Counted from the stretch's first letter, positions 27,077 through 35,828 are shown. The stretch is 64,000 nt of DNA from Ruegeria arenilitoris (GCF_013032445.1 NZ_WQCA01000006.1:186001-250000), one strand, 5' to 3'. Notes: generated by a model from the sequence alone, not told the origin. Program-made: numbers and translations.

Positions 27077-27913
27077 ATGACGACGCCTCCGCCCAGACCC
27101 GGGATGGTGGATCTGGCGCTGCAGCGTGATCGCAGCATTGTTCTGATCTGCGTCCTTTTCATCATACTGGGAGCCTCTTGGTACACCATCGCCGGAATTG
27201 GCATGGACATGACCGCCATCGACATGACTCGGATGGCCGGGCCGATTGGCGACCCCATGCAGATGGCAATCCAAGTGCACTGGACCCTGGAATACACCAC
27301 ACTGATTTTCTTGATGTGGTGGGTCATGATGATCGCAATGATGACGCCCAGCGCTGCCCCGACCGTTCTCTTGTACACAGCCATCAAACGGGTGGGCCCG
27401 GACAAGGCGAATGCCTCGCAGCTAGGTTTGTTTTTCCTCTCCGGTTACCTGGTGGCCTGGGCTGTGTTCAGCCTAGTTGCGACGGGTGCGCAGTGGCTTT
27501 TGGAGGTATTGGAGCTTTCGGACGGGCCGATGATGACAGTCCGGTCCCCGGCGGCTGCGGGATGTGTGCTGATTGCGGCTGGTGTGTACCAATTGTCGAG
27601 CCTGAAATCCGCCTGCCTGCGCCATTGCCGCAGCCCGGCCCAATTTCTGGCCGAACACAACAAACCCGGCTCTTATGGAGCGTTTCGTGCCGGAGCCTTG
27701 CATGGCGCGTATTGCCTTGGTTGTTGCTGGGCTCTGATGCTGCTGCTCTTCGCAGGAGGGGTAATGAACCTCTACTGGATCGTCGGCATCGCAATTTACG
27801 TTGCGCTGGAAAAACTGATGCCACGGGCCACATGGCTGGTTCCCCTTACTGGCGTGGCATTGATCGTAATGGGCATTTGGCTGATCGCGACCCCGTTAAT
27901 CGCGACAGGTTGA
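27077..27913 (+). CDS. DUF2182 integral membrane protein
   Basis: A 278-residue inner-membrane protein with about six to seven helices. It is rich in Met and Cys: GMDMTAIDMTRM in the first periplasmic loop, LMWWVMMIAMMTPSA, a C-x3-C pair in LKSACLRHCRSP, and GAYCLGCCWALMLLL. This is the DUF2182 family (predicted metal-binding membrane protein, COG5486). A GTG at 27062 overlapping the DUF1326 stop is an alternative start. Role unknown; residue content suggests copper or another soft metal. Confidence 0.88.
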   Translation: MTTPPPRPGMVDLALQRDRSIVLICVLFIILGASWYTIAGIGMDMTAIDMTRMAGPIGDPMQMAIQVHWTLEYTTLIFLMWWVMMIAMMTPSAAPTVLLYTAIKRVGPDKANASQLGLFFLSGYLVAWAVFSLVATGAQWLLEVLELSDGPMMTVRSPAAAGCVLIAAGVYQLSSLKSACLRHCRSPAQFLAEHNKPGSYGAFRAGALHGAYCLGCCWALMLLLFAGGVMNLYWIVGIAIYVALEKLMPRATWLVPLTGVALIVMGIWLIATPLIATG

Positions 27914-27983
27914 AATGCACATGCAGGCCAAGGGACCGGCCAAATTACGGGTCCTGCTTCGACTTGTTTAAAAGGAGGTACAT

Positions 27984-28316
27984 ATGCCTATCTTCATTAC
28001 ATATGCGTCCTATTCGGAGGATGGCATCAAAGGAATGTTGAAAAAACCAGCGAACCGTACGGCGCCCGTAAAGGCTCTGTTGAAAAAGGCCGGAGGCAAA
28101 TTGATCGCCTTTTACATGACCACAGGTGAAAACGATGTCGTTGTCATCAGCGAAGCACCGGATGGAACAGATGCCGTAGCAATAGGAATGGCCGTTGCGG
28201 CCTCGGGCGCGGTGTCCAAAATACATACGGTGCGGGCGTGGACAGCGGACGACTTCGTCTCAGTTGCCAAAAAAGCAGCGAAACTGACGGGTGCTTATCA
28301 ACCGCCGGGCAAGTAA
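27984..28316 (+). CDS. GYD-domain protein
   Basis: A 110-residue cytosolic protein of the GYD family, ferredoxin-like dimeric alpha/beta barrel domains of unknown function. Features: MPIFITYASYSEDGIKGMLK at the N-terminus, FYMTTGENDVVVISEAPDG in the middle and a C-terminal helix. A very strong AAAAGGAGGTACAT ribosome site implies high expression. It lies 70 bp after DUF2182 on the same strand and may share its transcript; the convergent rnpB gene begins right after it. Confidence 0.87.
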   Translation: MPIFITYASYSEDGIKGMLKKPANRTAPVKALLKKAGGKLIAFYMTTGENDVVVISEAPDGTDAVAIGMAVAASGAVSKIHTVRAWTADDFVSVAKKAAKLTGAYQPPGK

Positions 28317-28325
28317 TCAGGAAAA

Positions 28326-28719
28326 CGCGCGGAGGGCCTGTAAGCCGGATCTTGTTCCGGGGTTGCCCCCTTCGATGACCATTCCTCTAGGCCGTGCATT
28401 GCTGCGCGGCTCAAGCTGCCAACCCGGTCCCTCTCGGCCAAGACGCGCTTAGCGGTGGTATCGGCTGACGCCGACCAACCCGCGCGGGGACCCTATTTGG
28501 CATTGCTCCCGGTGGGGCTTGCCGTGCCGCCACTGTTGCCAGCGGCGCGGTGGGCTCTTACCCCACCGTTTCACCCTTACCCTGAAAACAGGGCGGTCTG
28601 ATTTCTGTGGCGCTTTCCGTCGGGTTGCCCCGCCCGGGCGTTACCCGGCACCGTTGTCTTGTGGAGTCCGGACTTTCCTCTCGGGCCAAAGCCCCAGCGG
28701 CCATCCGGCCCTCCGCGCG
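28326..28719 (-). ncRNA. rnpB: RNase P RNA (class A)
   Basis: A 394-nt RNA, minus strand. The ends pair (CGCGCGGAGGGCC / GGCCCTCCGCGCG) as helix P1. Conserved elements are present: GAGAGGAAAGTCCGGACTCC near the 5' end (CR-I region), ACAGGG with TGAAAGGGT-type J-regions, GGTAAG-type core, and near the 3' end CCGGAACAAGATCCGGCTTACAG. It processes the 5' ends of tRNAs together with RnpA. A TTGACG-17-TACGCA promoter sits directly upstream. Confidence 0.96.
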
Positions 28720-28725
28720 AGCGCT

Positions 28726-28754
28726 TGCGTAGTCCGTGGCCTCGACCGCGTCAA
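28726..28754 (-). promoter_or_regulatory. Promoter of rnpB
   Basis: On the minus strand TTGACG (28754-28749) and TACGCA (28731-28726) are separated by exactly 17 bp, and the RNA 5' end lies 7 bp downstream of the -10 box, a near-ideal sigma70 arrangement. Confidence 0.8.
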
Positions 28755-28807
28755 GAGTAGCCATTGGCTTGAACCCACGCATCGGCCTTTACCTGTTAAA
28801 AAGTAGA

Positions 28808-29494
28808 TCACGCCCTGAAAGCCGTTTTCCCGAACGGAGTGAAATCGGCGGGTGCCAGTGGGCCTTTGCCCCATGGGCGGTACCTAAGGCGCACAGCCTC
28901 AAGCAAAGTTGCGTCATCAGTATCGGCGGTGAAGCCCGCGTCGTGGGCCAATGCCCTGAACAAAGCCGGTGGAGCGTCCTGCGGCCCTTCATCAACGCCG
29001 CGCCGAGCAGCCAATCCAAGGCGTTCCAAACGCTGCCAGTCGAACCGTTGGCCAGGGTCGAACTTACGTCCAGGTGCCATATCAGAATGCCCAATCACCC
29101 CTTCTGGCGTGATCGACCACCGCTTTATGATCTGACGCAGCAAGATTTCAAGCCCGGTCATCTGAAGTTCTGAGAAGGGATGAAAGCCAGTATTGTCCAG
29201 CTCAATTCCGATCGAGCGGGAGTTTATGTCGCTTTGACCATGCCACTCTCCTGCCCCGGCATGCCAGGCGCGATGGGTTTCCCGCACCATCTGCCACACC
29301 GTGCCATCGCGACCTATCAGGTAATGCGCCGAAACTTCACATTCGGGATCGCACAAACGATCCAGTGCAGCCTGAGCGCTGTCCATCGCGGTGTAATGGA
29401 TGACCACCAAAGAGGGCATCAGCCCGTCCCTTCGTTCACCGAAGTTAGGGGACGGATGCCAAATGGGCGTTAGCGGCTCAGTTGTTGACGGCAC
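28808..29494 (-). CDS. N-acetylmuramoyl-L-alanine amidase (AmpD/AmiD type)
   Basis: A zinc amidase of the Amidase_2 family, about 228 residues. Zinc ligands: His in LVVIHYTAM, and His and Asp in GVIGHSDMAPGRKFDPG; the middle loop RSIGIELDNTG is also conserved. It cleaves the peptide stem from (anhydro)muramic acid during wall turnover. A C-terminal extension with RLRYRPWG follows the AmiD pattern. No signal peptide is evident with the chosen GTG start at 29494, which overlaps the upstream lipoprotein gene by 17 bp; ATG codons farther upstream (29527) would deepen the overlap. Confidence 0.88.
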   Translation of the reverse strand: MPSTTEPLTPIWHPSPNFGERRDGLMPSLVVIHYTAMDSAQAALDRLCDPECEVSAHYLIGRDGTVWQMVRETHRAWHAGAGEWHGQSDINSRSIGIELDNTGFHPFSELQMTGLEILLRQIIKRWSITPEGVIGHSDMAPGRKFDPGQRFDWQRLERLGLAARRGVDEGPQDAPPALFRALAHDAGFTADTDDATLLEAVRLRYRPWGKGPLAPADFTPFGKTAFRA

Positions 29495-30191
29495 TGCGGA
29501 ACGCGCTTGGGTCCCAGCCGCAGGCATATCCGTCACCATCCGGATCCAGCCCTTTGCGATCTCGCTGCGGCCCGCCGTTGGACAAGAAATCAATCTGCGC
29601 CTGATCCGCAGAAGGATAGCGGGCACAGTTACGCTGGGCTTTGGCCTCAAGGTTGAACCCAGCGCGACTGTACAGCTGGGTTCCGACAGGATTCGATGTG
29701 TTCAGCGCATATTGCACAACATTCGGCTGGCCATCGGTTCCCCGCTGAGGGACGGCCGTAGGCTCGACGACCTGATAGGTCTGGCGGTTCTGTTCGATCC
29801 TTGCAGCATCGGATTCGATAGTGCGACGACCAGAAACCGCTTCGAAATCCTGTTCGTCAGAGATTCCATTGCTGATTGGATCTTCGACCGGCGACGGTTC
29901 TGAAATTATAGTGCTTTGACCGGACGTGCTGGCCAGCGCGGCTGCAGTCGCCGAAGCAAGGTCTGCATTGTCACCTGAAGGAACAGGCGCATCAGTTCCC
30001 GGCGCACCCAATTGTTGTTCGGTCACTTCAGAGGGACCAAGCAGCGGATTTCCGGTGTATCCCTGCCCTGCCAGCTGAGCTTCACGCTGCGCCTGATAGG
30101 CGGGTGTGTTGAAGTCCGGGCCACCAACAGGAGCCACCGTATTACAGGCGGCGACCAATCCGATTGCGGGGATCAGAAGCGTAAAGCGCAT
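29478..30191 (-). CDS. Excalibur-domain lipoprotein
   Basis: A 237-residue lipoprotein: signal MRFTLLIPAIGLVAAC (lipobox VAAC), a long Ser/Thr/Pro/Gln-rich low-complexity stretch (residues 25-165), and a C-terminal excalibur domain (about 180-237) with NCARYPSADQAQ and DPDGDGYACGWDPS, an EF-hand-like Ca2+ loop DxDxDG plus two cysteines. Excalibur domains occur on secreted nucleases and surface proteins. The following amidase gene overlaps its 3' end, pointing to a joint wall-associated role. Confidence 0.85.
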   Translation of the reverse strand: MRFTLLIPAIGLVAACNTVAPVGGPDFNTPAYQAQREAQLAGQGYTGNPLLGPSEVTEQQLGAPGTDAPVPSGDNADLASATAAALASTSGQSTIISEPSPVEDPISNGISDEQDFEAVSGRRTIESDAARIEQNRQTYQVVEPTAVPQRGTDGQPNVVQYALNTSNPVGTQLYSRAGFNLEAKAQRNCARYPSADQAQIDFLSNGGPQRDRKGLDPDGDGYACGWDPSAFRSAVNN

Positions 30192-30231
30192 CCAACTGCT
30201 CCGTTTTGCGTTGTCTTGCCTGACCTGAGGA

Positions 30232-31719
30232 TTACCACCATTTGCCCGGCTTGGCCACAAACCCGGCGGCGCTTTCCAGCGCATAAGCAGTGTTCAGCAG
30301 ATCACCCTCTTCCCAAGGACGCCCGATCAGTTGCAGACCAAGCGGCAGGCCTTGCTTATCCAGACCGGCAGGCACCGAGACACCCGGCAAACCGGCAAGG
30401 TTCACCGTCACGGTGAAGACATCGTTGAGGTACATTTGAACCGGATCAGCCTCGGTCATCTCGCCCAGTCCAAACGAAGCCGACGGCGTTGCCGGGGTCA
30501 GGATCGCATCGACACCTGCGGCAAAGACATCCTCGAAGTCTTTCTTGATCAGGGTCCGGACACGGCGGGCGCGGTTGTAATAGGCGTCGTAGAAACCGGC
30601 CGACAACACGTAGGTACCAACCATGACACGGCGCTGAACCTCGTGGCCGAAGCCCTCGGCGCGGGTTTTCTCATACATCTCGGTGATGCCATCACCCTGT
30701 GCCAGTTGCGCACGACGGCCATAGCGGACACCGTCGTAGCGGGCGAGGTTCGAGGATGCCTCGGCAGGGGCAATCACATAATACGCAGGCAGCGCGTATT
30801 TCGTATGCGGCAGCGAGATATCAACGATCTCGGCACCTGCGGCTTTCAGCATCTCGGCACCGTCGGCCCAGAGCTTTTCGATCTCGGCGGGCATACCATC
30901 CATGCGGTATTCTTTCGGAATACCGATCTTTTTGCCCTTGATGTCGCCGGTCAGCATCGCCTCGAAATTTGGCACGGCCAGTTCGGCGCTGGTGGAATCC
31001 TTGGGGTCGTGGCCGCACATGGTTTCCAGCATGATCGCCGCATCGCGCACATTCTTGGTCATCGGACCGGCCTGATCCAGCGAGGACGCGAAGGCCACGA
31101 TGCCCCAACGCGAGCAACGGCCATAGGTCGGTTTGATGCCGGTGATGCCAGTGAACGCGGCAGGTTGACGGATCGAGCCACCGGTGTCGGTACCGGTTGC
31201 CGCCAGACACAGATCAGCGGCCACAGCCGACGCCGAGCCCCCCGACGAGCCGCCCGGGGTCAACTGCGCATCATCATTGCCGCGACGCCAAGGGCTGACC
31301 GCGTTGCCATAGACCGAGGTCTCATTGGACGAACCCATAGCGAATTCGTCCATGTTCAGCTTGCCCAGCATCACAGCGCCAGCATCGGCCAGTTGCTGCG
31401 ACACGGTGGATTCATATTCGGGCTTGAACCCTTCCAGAATTTTCGACGCCGCCTGCGAGGGCACGCCCTTGGTGCAGAACAGGTCCTTGATACCGATTGG
31501 CAGGCCACACATGGACGGCGCGTCGCCACCCTTGATCCGCTCATCCGCAGCCTTGGCGCGTTCCAGCGCAATCTCGGGCGTCTTATGGACAAAAGCGTTC
31601 AGCGCGTCGGCCTCATCAATGGCCTTCAGGCAGGATTCGGTCAGTTCAACCGAGGTCACTTCACCCTTGCGCAGCGCGTCGCGGGCCTCGGCCAGGCCCA
31701 GTTTGTTCAGATCGCTCAT
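30232..31719 (-). CDS. gatA: Asp-tRNA(Asn)/Glu-tRNA(Gln) amidotransferase subunit A
   Basis: A 495-residue amidase-signature enzyme that supplies ammonia from glutamine for transamidation of Glu-tRNA(Gln) and Asp-tRNA(Asn). The Ser-cisSer-Lys triad is visible: Lys78 ([10 protein letters not shown]), Ser158 ([14 protein letters not shown]) and Ser182 ([11 protein letters not shown]). The CTKG sequence after the lysine is typical of GatA rather than of other amidases. It follows gatC with a 3-bp gap; gatB is not in the window, a common split in alphaproteobacteria. Confidence 0.97.
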   Translation of the reverse strand: MSDLNKLGLAEARDALRKGEVTSVELTESCLKAIDEADALNAFVHKTPEIALERAKAADERIKGGDAPSMCGLPIGIKDLFCTKGVPSQAASKILEGFKPEYESTVSQQLADAGAVMLGKLNMDEFAMGSSNETSVYGNAVSPWRRGNDDAQLTPGGSSGGSASAVAADLCLAATGTDTGGSIRQPAAFTGITGIKPTYGRCSRWGIVAFASSLDQAGPMTKNVRDAAIMLETMCGHDPKDSTSAELAVPNFEAMLTGDIKGKKIGIPKEYRMDGMPAEIEKLWADGAEMLKAAGAEIVDISLPHTKYALPAYYVIAPAEASSNLARYDGVRYGRRAQLAQGDGITEMYEKTRAEGFGHEVQRRVMVGTYVLSAGFYDAYYNRARRVRTLIKKDFEDVFAAGVDAILTPATPSASFGLGEMTEADPVQMYLNDVFTVTVNLAGLPGVSVPAGLDKQGLPLGLQLIGRPWEEGDLLNTAYALESAAGFVAKPGKWW

Positions 31720-31722
31720 GTC

Positions 31723-32010
31723 TTACTCCACCACTTTGGGGACTGCGAAAAAGCCTTCGCGCGCGTCGGGGGCATTGGCCAGAACCTTGTCCTGCTGGTT
31801 TCCGTCGGTGACCACATCCTCACGACGCTTCAAGCGCATCGGCTCGACCGAGACCATCGGCTCGACGCCTTCGACATCCACTTCGTTCAGTTGCTCGATG
31901 AACCCAAGGATAGTGTTGAACTCGGACGCCAGCGCGGGCAGCGCGTCGTCCTCGACCTTGATCCGGGCCAGTTTGGCCACCTTGGCGGCGGTGCTTTGGT
32001 CAATCGACAT
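31723..32010 (-). CDS. gatC: Asp-tRNA(Asn)/Glu-tRNA(Gln) amidotransferase subunit C
   Basis: A 95-residue small subunit that wraps around GatA and GatB. Conserved N-terminal VAKLARIKVEDDALPALASE and the C-terminal EDVVTDGNQQDKVLANAP match GatC of alphaproteobacteria. It is the first gene of the gatCA pair. Confidence 0.96.
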   Translation of the reverse strand: MSIDQSTAAKVAKLARIKVEDDALPALASEFNTILGFIEQLNEVDVEGVEPMVSVEPMRLKRREDVVTDGNQQDKVLANAPDAREGFFAVPKVVE

Positions 32011-32143
32011 CGGAAAACCTCATATGCGTTAGGGGGCATTTACCTGTCTGGGGTCCGGGTCGCAAGACCGCCGAGGGGTCGATCCACCCCGTTTCGGCCC
32101 GCACATGGCAAGTGCCATTCAATTTTGCATATCCCCTATACGT

Positions 32144-32202
32144 AAAAGTAAACCGAATAGTTCATTTTGATGCTTGAAAAAGTGAACCGAACTGTTCATT
32201 TC
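32144..32202. repeat. Tandem 25-bp operator-like repeats
   Basis: Two 25-bp units, 32144-32168 and 32178-32202, agree in 21 of 25 positions with a 34-bp period. Each has a GTTCATTT right arm matched by a left arm of inverted sequence (AAGTGAAC in the second copy), i.e. a TGAAC-N6-GTTCA dyad. They lie 37-95 bp upstream of a small secreted peptide gene. The design resembles paired TetR- or MarR-type operators; no such regulator is adjacent. Confidence 0.6.
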
Positions 32203-32238
32203 AAATGTCACGGCACAGCCTTAAACCGGAGAAAGACA

Positions 32239-32397
32239 ATGAAAACGTTCATGACTGCATTTGTACTGGCCACCACTGTTCTTGCTGCCCAGGCCCAGGC
32301 CTTTGGCCCCACCATGAACACCCTGACGCGCGACCTGACATTCCCCGAAACAGTCTCGGCGCCCGTCACGCAGGATCAGACCAAACTGGGTAAATGA
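32239..32397 (+). CDS. Small secreted peptide of unknown function
   Basis: A 52-residue peptide with a clear signal sequence (MKTFMTAFVLATTVLAAQAQA), leaving about 30 mature residues ending in TKLGK. No known family was recognised. The start is set by CCGGAGAAAGACA; an in-frame ATG 24 codons upstream lies inside the repeat region and is unlikely. Expression is probably controlled by the tandem dyads just upstream. Confidence 0.65.
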   Translation: MKTFMTAFVLATTVLAAQAQAFGPTMNTLTRDLTFPETVSAPVTQDQTKLGK

Positions 32398-32542
32398 CAT
32401 AACCCCCTGTCCGGGTCGGGTATTCGACGTCCGGCCCGGAAAAGCTGCAATTGACTGCTGCGCTTAATACGGCCAACCGCTAGGGTGAACACAGTGATCC
32501 GCCGAACCAAGCATCAGGTTCGGCAAGCCAACGGAGCGGAAT

Positions 32543-33106
32543 ATGAGCGCGCGCAAACAAGCAGTTCTGGACGCAATTGATGCGGCCAACACCCAAGACC
32601 CCAACCATGATAACGGCCAACCGATCGAGTTGCTGTACGGCCAGCGCATGAGCGCCGAACTGGACCGACTTTTCCCGGACGCTTCGGATGTGCTGCAGAT
32701 TGCGGCTCGGGGTCAGCATGTTGAACGTTGGAAACTGGCGCGCAGCGAATATCCCGAGGGCCGCGCCGGATATCTGGCCTGGCGCAAGGCGCAAGGCGTC
32801 CATCACGCGGACGTTGTCATGGCGATTATGGAACAGGCCGGTTACAGTGCGGATGAGATCGAAGCCGCCGGGCGGATGCTGCGCAAACAGGGCATCAAGC
32901 GCGACGACGAGGTTCAGGCGCTGGAAGATGTGATCTGCTTCGTTTTCCTGAAATGGTATTTCGCGCCTTTCGCCGAGAAACACTCAGCCGAGAAAATCCA
33001 GAACATCGTCGAAAAGACCGCACGCAAGATGTCGGCCGAGGGCCGCGCGCGGGTTCTGTCCGAGTTTGACTTGCCGGAACATCTGGCTGCAGCCTTTCAG
33101 GGCTGA
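32543..33106 (+). CDS. DUF4202 protein
   Basis: A 187-residue soluble protein of the DUF4202 family. Conserved pieces: AIDAANTQDPN at the start, GQHVERWKLARSEYPEGRAGYLAWRKAQ (His/Trp/Arg cluster) and LEDVICFVFLKWYF. The His- and Asp-containing HHADVV segment suggests an HD-like helical fold, but this is inference. Function unknown. Its 3' end overlaps the convergent ceramidase-like gene by 10 bp. Confidence 0.85.
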   Translation: MSARKQAVLDAIDAANTQDPNHDNGQPIELLYGQRMSAELDRLFPDASDVLQIAARGQHVERWKLARSEYPEGRAGYLAWRKAQGVHHADVVMAIMEQAGYSADEIEAAGRMLRKQGIKRDDEVQALEDVICFVFLKWYFAPFAEKHSAEKIQNIVEKTARKMSAEGRARVLSEFDLPEHLAAAFQG

Positions 33107-33753
33107 GACGCACGGACCATGTGCCTGCGATAAACCTCGATCATCCAGCCCAGCATGGTGGCGTTCAGAATGTGCCACATGAAATGCGTGCCCAGCGGAA
33201 GCAGGGCACAAAGGGGTTCATCCAACGCGCGGAAGGTGATTGAGGCGATCAGGATGCCTGCGCCGATCGCAAGGCCGCGCGCAGTGTCGGGTACGCGTTT
33301 GCGCAGCAGAAATGCGTAGATCAGAATCAGTAGCGGCACCGGAGCATAAGCCGACGACCCGCCCAAACCCGGGATGAACTGAAACAAGGGGATTGTGGCT
33401 ACAGCGTACGGCACGAACAGGGCGGCGACGATCAGGGCATAGGTCGGACGCATAAGCCAGACATCACGATTGATGGCGAAGATATAGACCAGGATATACA
33501 GCAAGATCGGCGCAACATCGGCCATTGCCGCCCAAACCTGCGCATGGGTGTGAAACAGGTAACTGCCCAATCCGATTCCCGCGAGGATGATCACCAGCAC
33601 CATCGCCAGAGGCATCCGCTGCCCGCGTACGCGCCGCCACATGATGAACGCCGCGACCAGAAACGCCGCATTTGTCACCGCGTTTATCGGCTCAGCCCAA
33701 TAGGCGGGCGACAGGCGCTCGCAATATCCGTCAATTTCCTGAAACCAGTCCAT
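33097..33753 (-). CDS. Ceramidase/CREST-family membrane protein
   Basis: A 218-residue membrane protein with seven hydrophobic helices resembling alkaline ceramidases (PF05875). Landmarks: an N-terminal D-GYCE-like segment (DGYCERLSPAYWAEPINAVTN), a GIGLGSYLFHTHAQVWA helix with the Ser-x3-His site, and a C-terminal GTHFMWHILNA helix bearing the zinc-ligand His pair. A complete Ser/His/Asp metal site suggests a zinc-dependent lipid amidase; the lipid substrate in a bacterium lacking obvious sphingolipid genes here is unknown. Confidence 0.85.
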   Translation of the reverse strand: MDWFQEIDGYCERLSPAYWAEPINAVTNAAFLVAAFIMWRRVRGQRMPLAMVLVIILAGIGLGSYLFHTHAQVWAAMADVAPILLYILVYIFAINRDVWLMRPTYALIVAALFVPYAVATIPLFQFIPGLGGSSAYAPVPLLILIYAFLLRKRVPDTARGLAIGAGILIASITFRALDEPLCALLPLGTHFMWHILNATMLGWMIEVYRRHMVRASQP

Positions 33754-33813
33754 GAACTTTTACATAACCGATGCTAGGCTGATGCCAAGAGCTTGTTTTG
33801 GGAGGACGTTTTC

Positions 33814-34506
33814 ATGAACATCATTTGGCTGGGGCACGGCAGTTTTCGCATCGAAACCGAAGGGCAGGTTCTACTGATCGACCCCTGGCTGACCGGAAAT
33901 CCGGTGCTGGACGAAGCGCATCACGACAATGCTCTGGACGGGGCGACGCATATCCTTCTGACGCACACGCATTTCGATCATGTGGCCGACGTGGTGTCAC
34001 TGGCCAAGCATCTGAAAGTGCCCGTTGTAGGCCAGTACGACCTGATGGGGTATTGGAGTGAGGCCGAAGGACTTGAAACCATAGGTTTCAACAAAGGCGG
34101 CACGGTGAACCTGAACGGCGTCAAGGTGACGATGGTTCCGGCCTCTCACAGTTCGACGTTCTCAACGCCCGACGGCTTGCGTACCGGTGGCAGCGAGGTC
34201 GGTTTTATGATCGCCTCGGAAGGGCATATGCTCTATGTTTCAGGCGACACCGACATCATGGCGGACATGGATTGGATGGGAGACTACTACAAACCCGATA
34301 TCGGCATCCTGTCAGCGGGCGGTCATTTCACCATGGATATGAAAGCCACGGCTTACGCAGCCAAGCGGTATTTCAACTTCCAGACAGTGATTCCCTGCCA
34401 CTACAAGACCTTCCCGATTCTGGAACAATCCGCTCAGGCGTTGATCGACGGGTTGCCTGGGGTGGATGTGATCGAACCGGAGTTGATGAAACCGATCACT
34501 CTCTAG
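33814..34506 (+). CDS. UPF0173 metal-dependent hydrolase (metallo-beta-lactamase fold)
   Basis: A 230-residue hydrolase of the UPF0173/YtkL family. N-terminal MNIIWLGHGSFRIE, metal motif LTHTHFDHVAD, YVSGDTDI, and the C-terminal VIPCHYKTFP provide the di-zinc ligands. The start follows GGGAGGACGTTTTC, seven codons inside a longer frame. Substrate unknown. Its 3' end overlaps the convergent tadA by 11 bp. Confidence 0.9.
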   Translation: MNIIWLGHGSFRIETEGQVLLIDPWLTGNPVLDEAHHDNALDGATHILLTHTHFDHVADVVSLAKHLKVPVVGQYDLMGYWSEAEGLETIGFNKGGTVNLNGVKVTMVPASHSSTFSTPDGLRTGGSEVGFMIASEGHMLYVSGDTDIMADMDWMGDYYKPDIGILSAGGHFTMDMKATAYAAKRYFNFQTVIPCHYKTFPILEQSAQALIDGLPGVDVIEPELMKPITL

Positions 34507-34957
34507 GATCACGCCGTTCGGCAAAGAAGGCTTTCAGCAGGTCTGCGGATTCCTGCCCGGCGATGCCGTCGTAAATCTCGGGAACATGGTGCGCCTGTTT
34601 ATGAGAGAATACACGCGCACCATGCGCCACGCCGCCGGATTTCGGATCAGCGGCGCCGTAATAAATCCGCCGGATACGCGCCGCGGCCAGCGCCGCCGCG
34701 CACATCGCACAGGGTTCCAACGTCACATAGAGGTCGTGGTCGGGCAGCCGTTCAGACCCGGCCTCAGCGCAGGCGGCGCGCAGGGCCAGAATCTCGGCAT
34801 GGGCGGTGGGGTCGTTCAGTTCGCGCGTCCGATTGCCCGCAGCCGCGACAACACGACCATCAGGCGCGACGATGACGGCCCCCACCGGCACCTCTCCACG
34901 ATCTGCCGCTGCGCGCGCCTCAATCAGCGCCTTATCCATATGCGATCTGAACTCCAT
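34496..34957 (-). CDS. tadA: tRNA-adenosine(34) deaminase
   Basis: A 153-residue zinc deaminase that converts A34 to inosine in tRNA-Arg(ACG). The site is complete: TAHAEILAL (His53, catalytic Glu55) and TLEPCAMCAAAL (Cys83, Cys86). Length and the C-terminal helical stretch match TadA rather than cytosine deaminases. Divergent from the pseudouridine synthase gene with a 61-bp gap. Confidence 0.93.
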   Translation of the reverse strand: MEFRSHMDKALIEARAAADRGEVPVGAVIVAPDGRVVAAAGNRTRELNDPTAHAEILALRAACAEAGSERLPDHDLYVTLEPCAMCAAALAAARIRRIYYGAADPKSGGVAHGARVFSHKQAHHVPEIYDGIAGQESADLLKAFFAERRDPRE

Positions 34958-35018
34958 GCCTCTGACTGCTACAGAAACCTGCCTTTCGCAAGCGGGCGGG
35001 ATGCGCTATGGCCTGCGG

Positions 35019-35828
35019 ATGACCAAAACCCCTCCTCCCGGCGACCGGATCGCCAAAGTCCTTGCCCGCGCAGGTATCGCCTCGCGCCGTGAAGCGGAAC
35101 GCATGATCGAAGCCGGTCGTGTGACCGTGAATGGCAAGACCATCGACAGCCCTGCCCTGAACGTCACCGGCAAAGACAAGATCACCGTGGATGGCAAACC
35201 GGTGTCCGAACCGGAACCCTCGCGCCTGTGGCTCTATCACAAACCGCCCGGTCTGGTGACGACGACGCGCGACGAAAAAGGCCGCGCGACCATTTTCGAC
35301 AACCTGCCCGAGGATATGCCCCGCGTCATGAGCGTTGGGCGGCTGGACCTGAATTCGGAAGGGTTGCTGCTGCTGACCAACGATGGCGGTATCAAGCGAA
35401 AGCTGGAACTGCCTTCGACCGGATGGCTGCGGAAATACCGTGTTCGGGTGAATGGACGGCCTAAGGACGAGGATTTTGCGCCGTTGCGCAAAGGTTTGGT
35501 GATAGAGGGCGAGCGTTTTCTGCCCATGGATGTCTCGCTGGACCGTCAGCAGGGCGCAAACGCCTGGCTGACCATCGGCCTGCGCGAAGGCAAGAACCGC
35601 GAGATTCGCCGCGCGATGGAAGATATCGGCTATGCGGTGAACCGCCTGCTGCGCGTCTCCTACGGGCCATTTCAGCTGGGCAGTCTGAAACCGGGAGAGG
35701 TTGAGGAGATCCGCCGCCGCGTGATGCGCGATCAGCTGGGGCTGGACGCGGAACCCGAAACCAAGCCGAAACGTCCGGCGCGACCGCAAAGAAAACGGGC
35801 ACCTGTCGGCAAGAAATCTCGCAAGTGA
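35019..35828 (+). CDS. rRNA pseudouridine synthase (RsuA/RluB family)
   Basis: A 269-residue enzyme. An N-terminal S4 RNA-binding domain (RIAKVLARAGIASRREAERM) is followed by the catalytic domain with VGRLDLNSEGLLLLTNDG (catalytic Asp) and GLREGKNREIRRAME. A Lys/Arg-rich tail (KPKRPARPQRKR) follows. Most similar to RluB, which modifies 23S rRNA helix 89. Start at MTKTPPPGD; an ATG 6 codons upstream (35001) is also possible, while longer frames run into tadA. Confidence 0.92.
   Translation: MTKTPPPGDRIAKVLARAGIASRREAERMIEAGRVTVNGKTIDSPALNVTGKDKITVDGKPVSEPEPSRLWLYHKPPGLVTTTRDEKGRATIFDNLPEDMPRVMSVGRLDLNSEGLLLLTNDGGIKRKLELPSTGWLRKYRVRVNGRPKDEDFAPLRKGLVIEGERFLPMDVSLDRQQGANAWLTIGLREGKNREIRRAMEDIGYAVNRLLRVSYGPFQLGSLKPGEVEEIRRRVMRDQLGLDAEPETKPKRPARPQRKRAPVGKKSRK

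Noticed and set aside
30331..32145. A 604-codon open frame antisense to gatA-gatC
   Set aside because: It mirrors the well-supported gatCA genes codon by codon in G+C-rich DNA, is rich in His, Arg and Gly without domains, and has no ribosome site.
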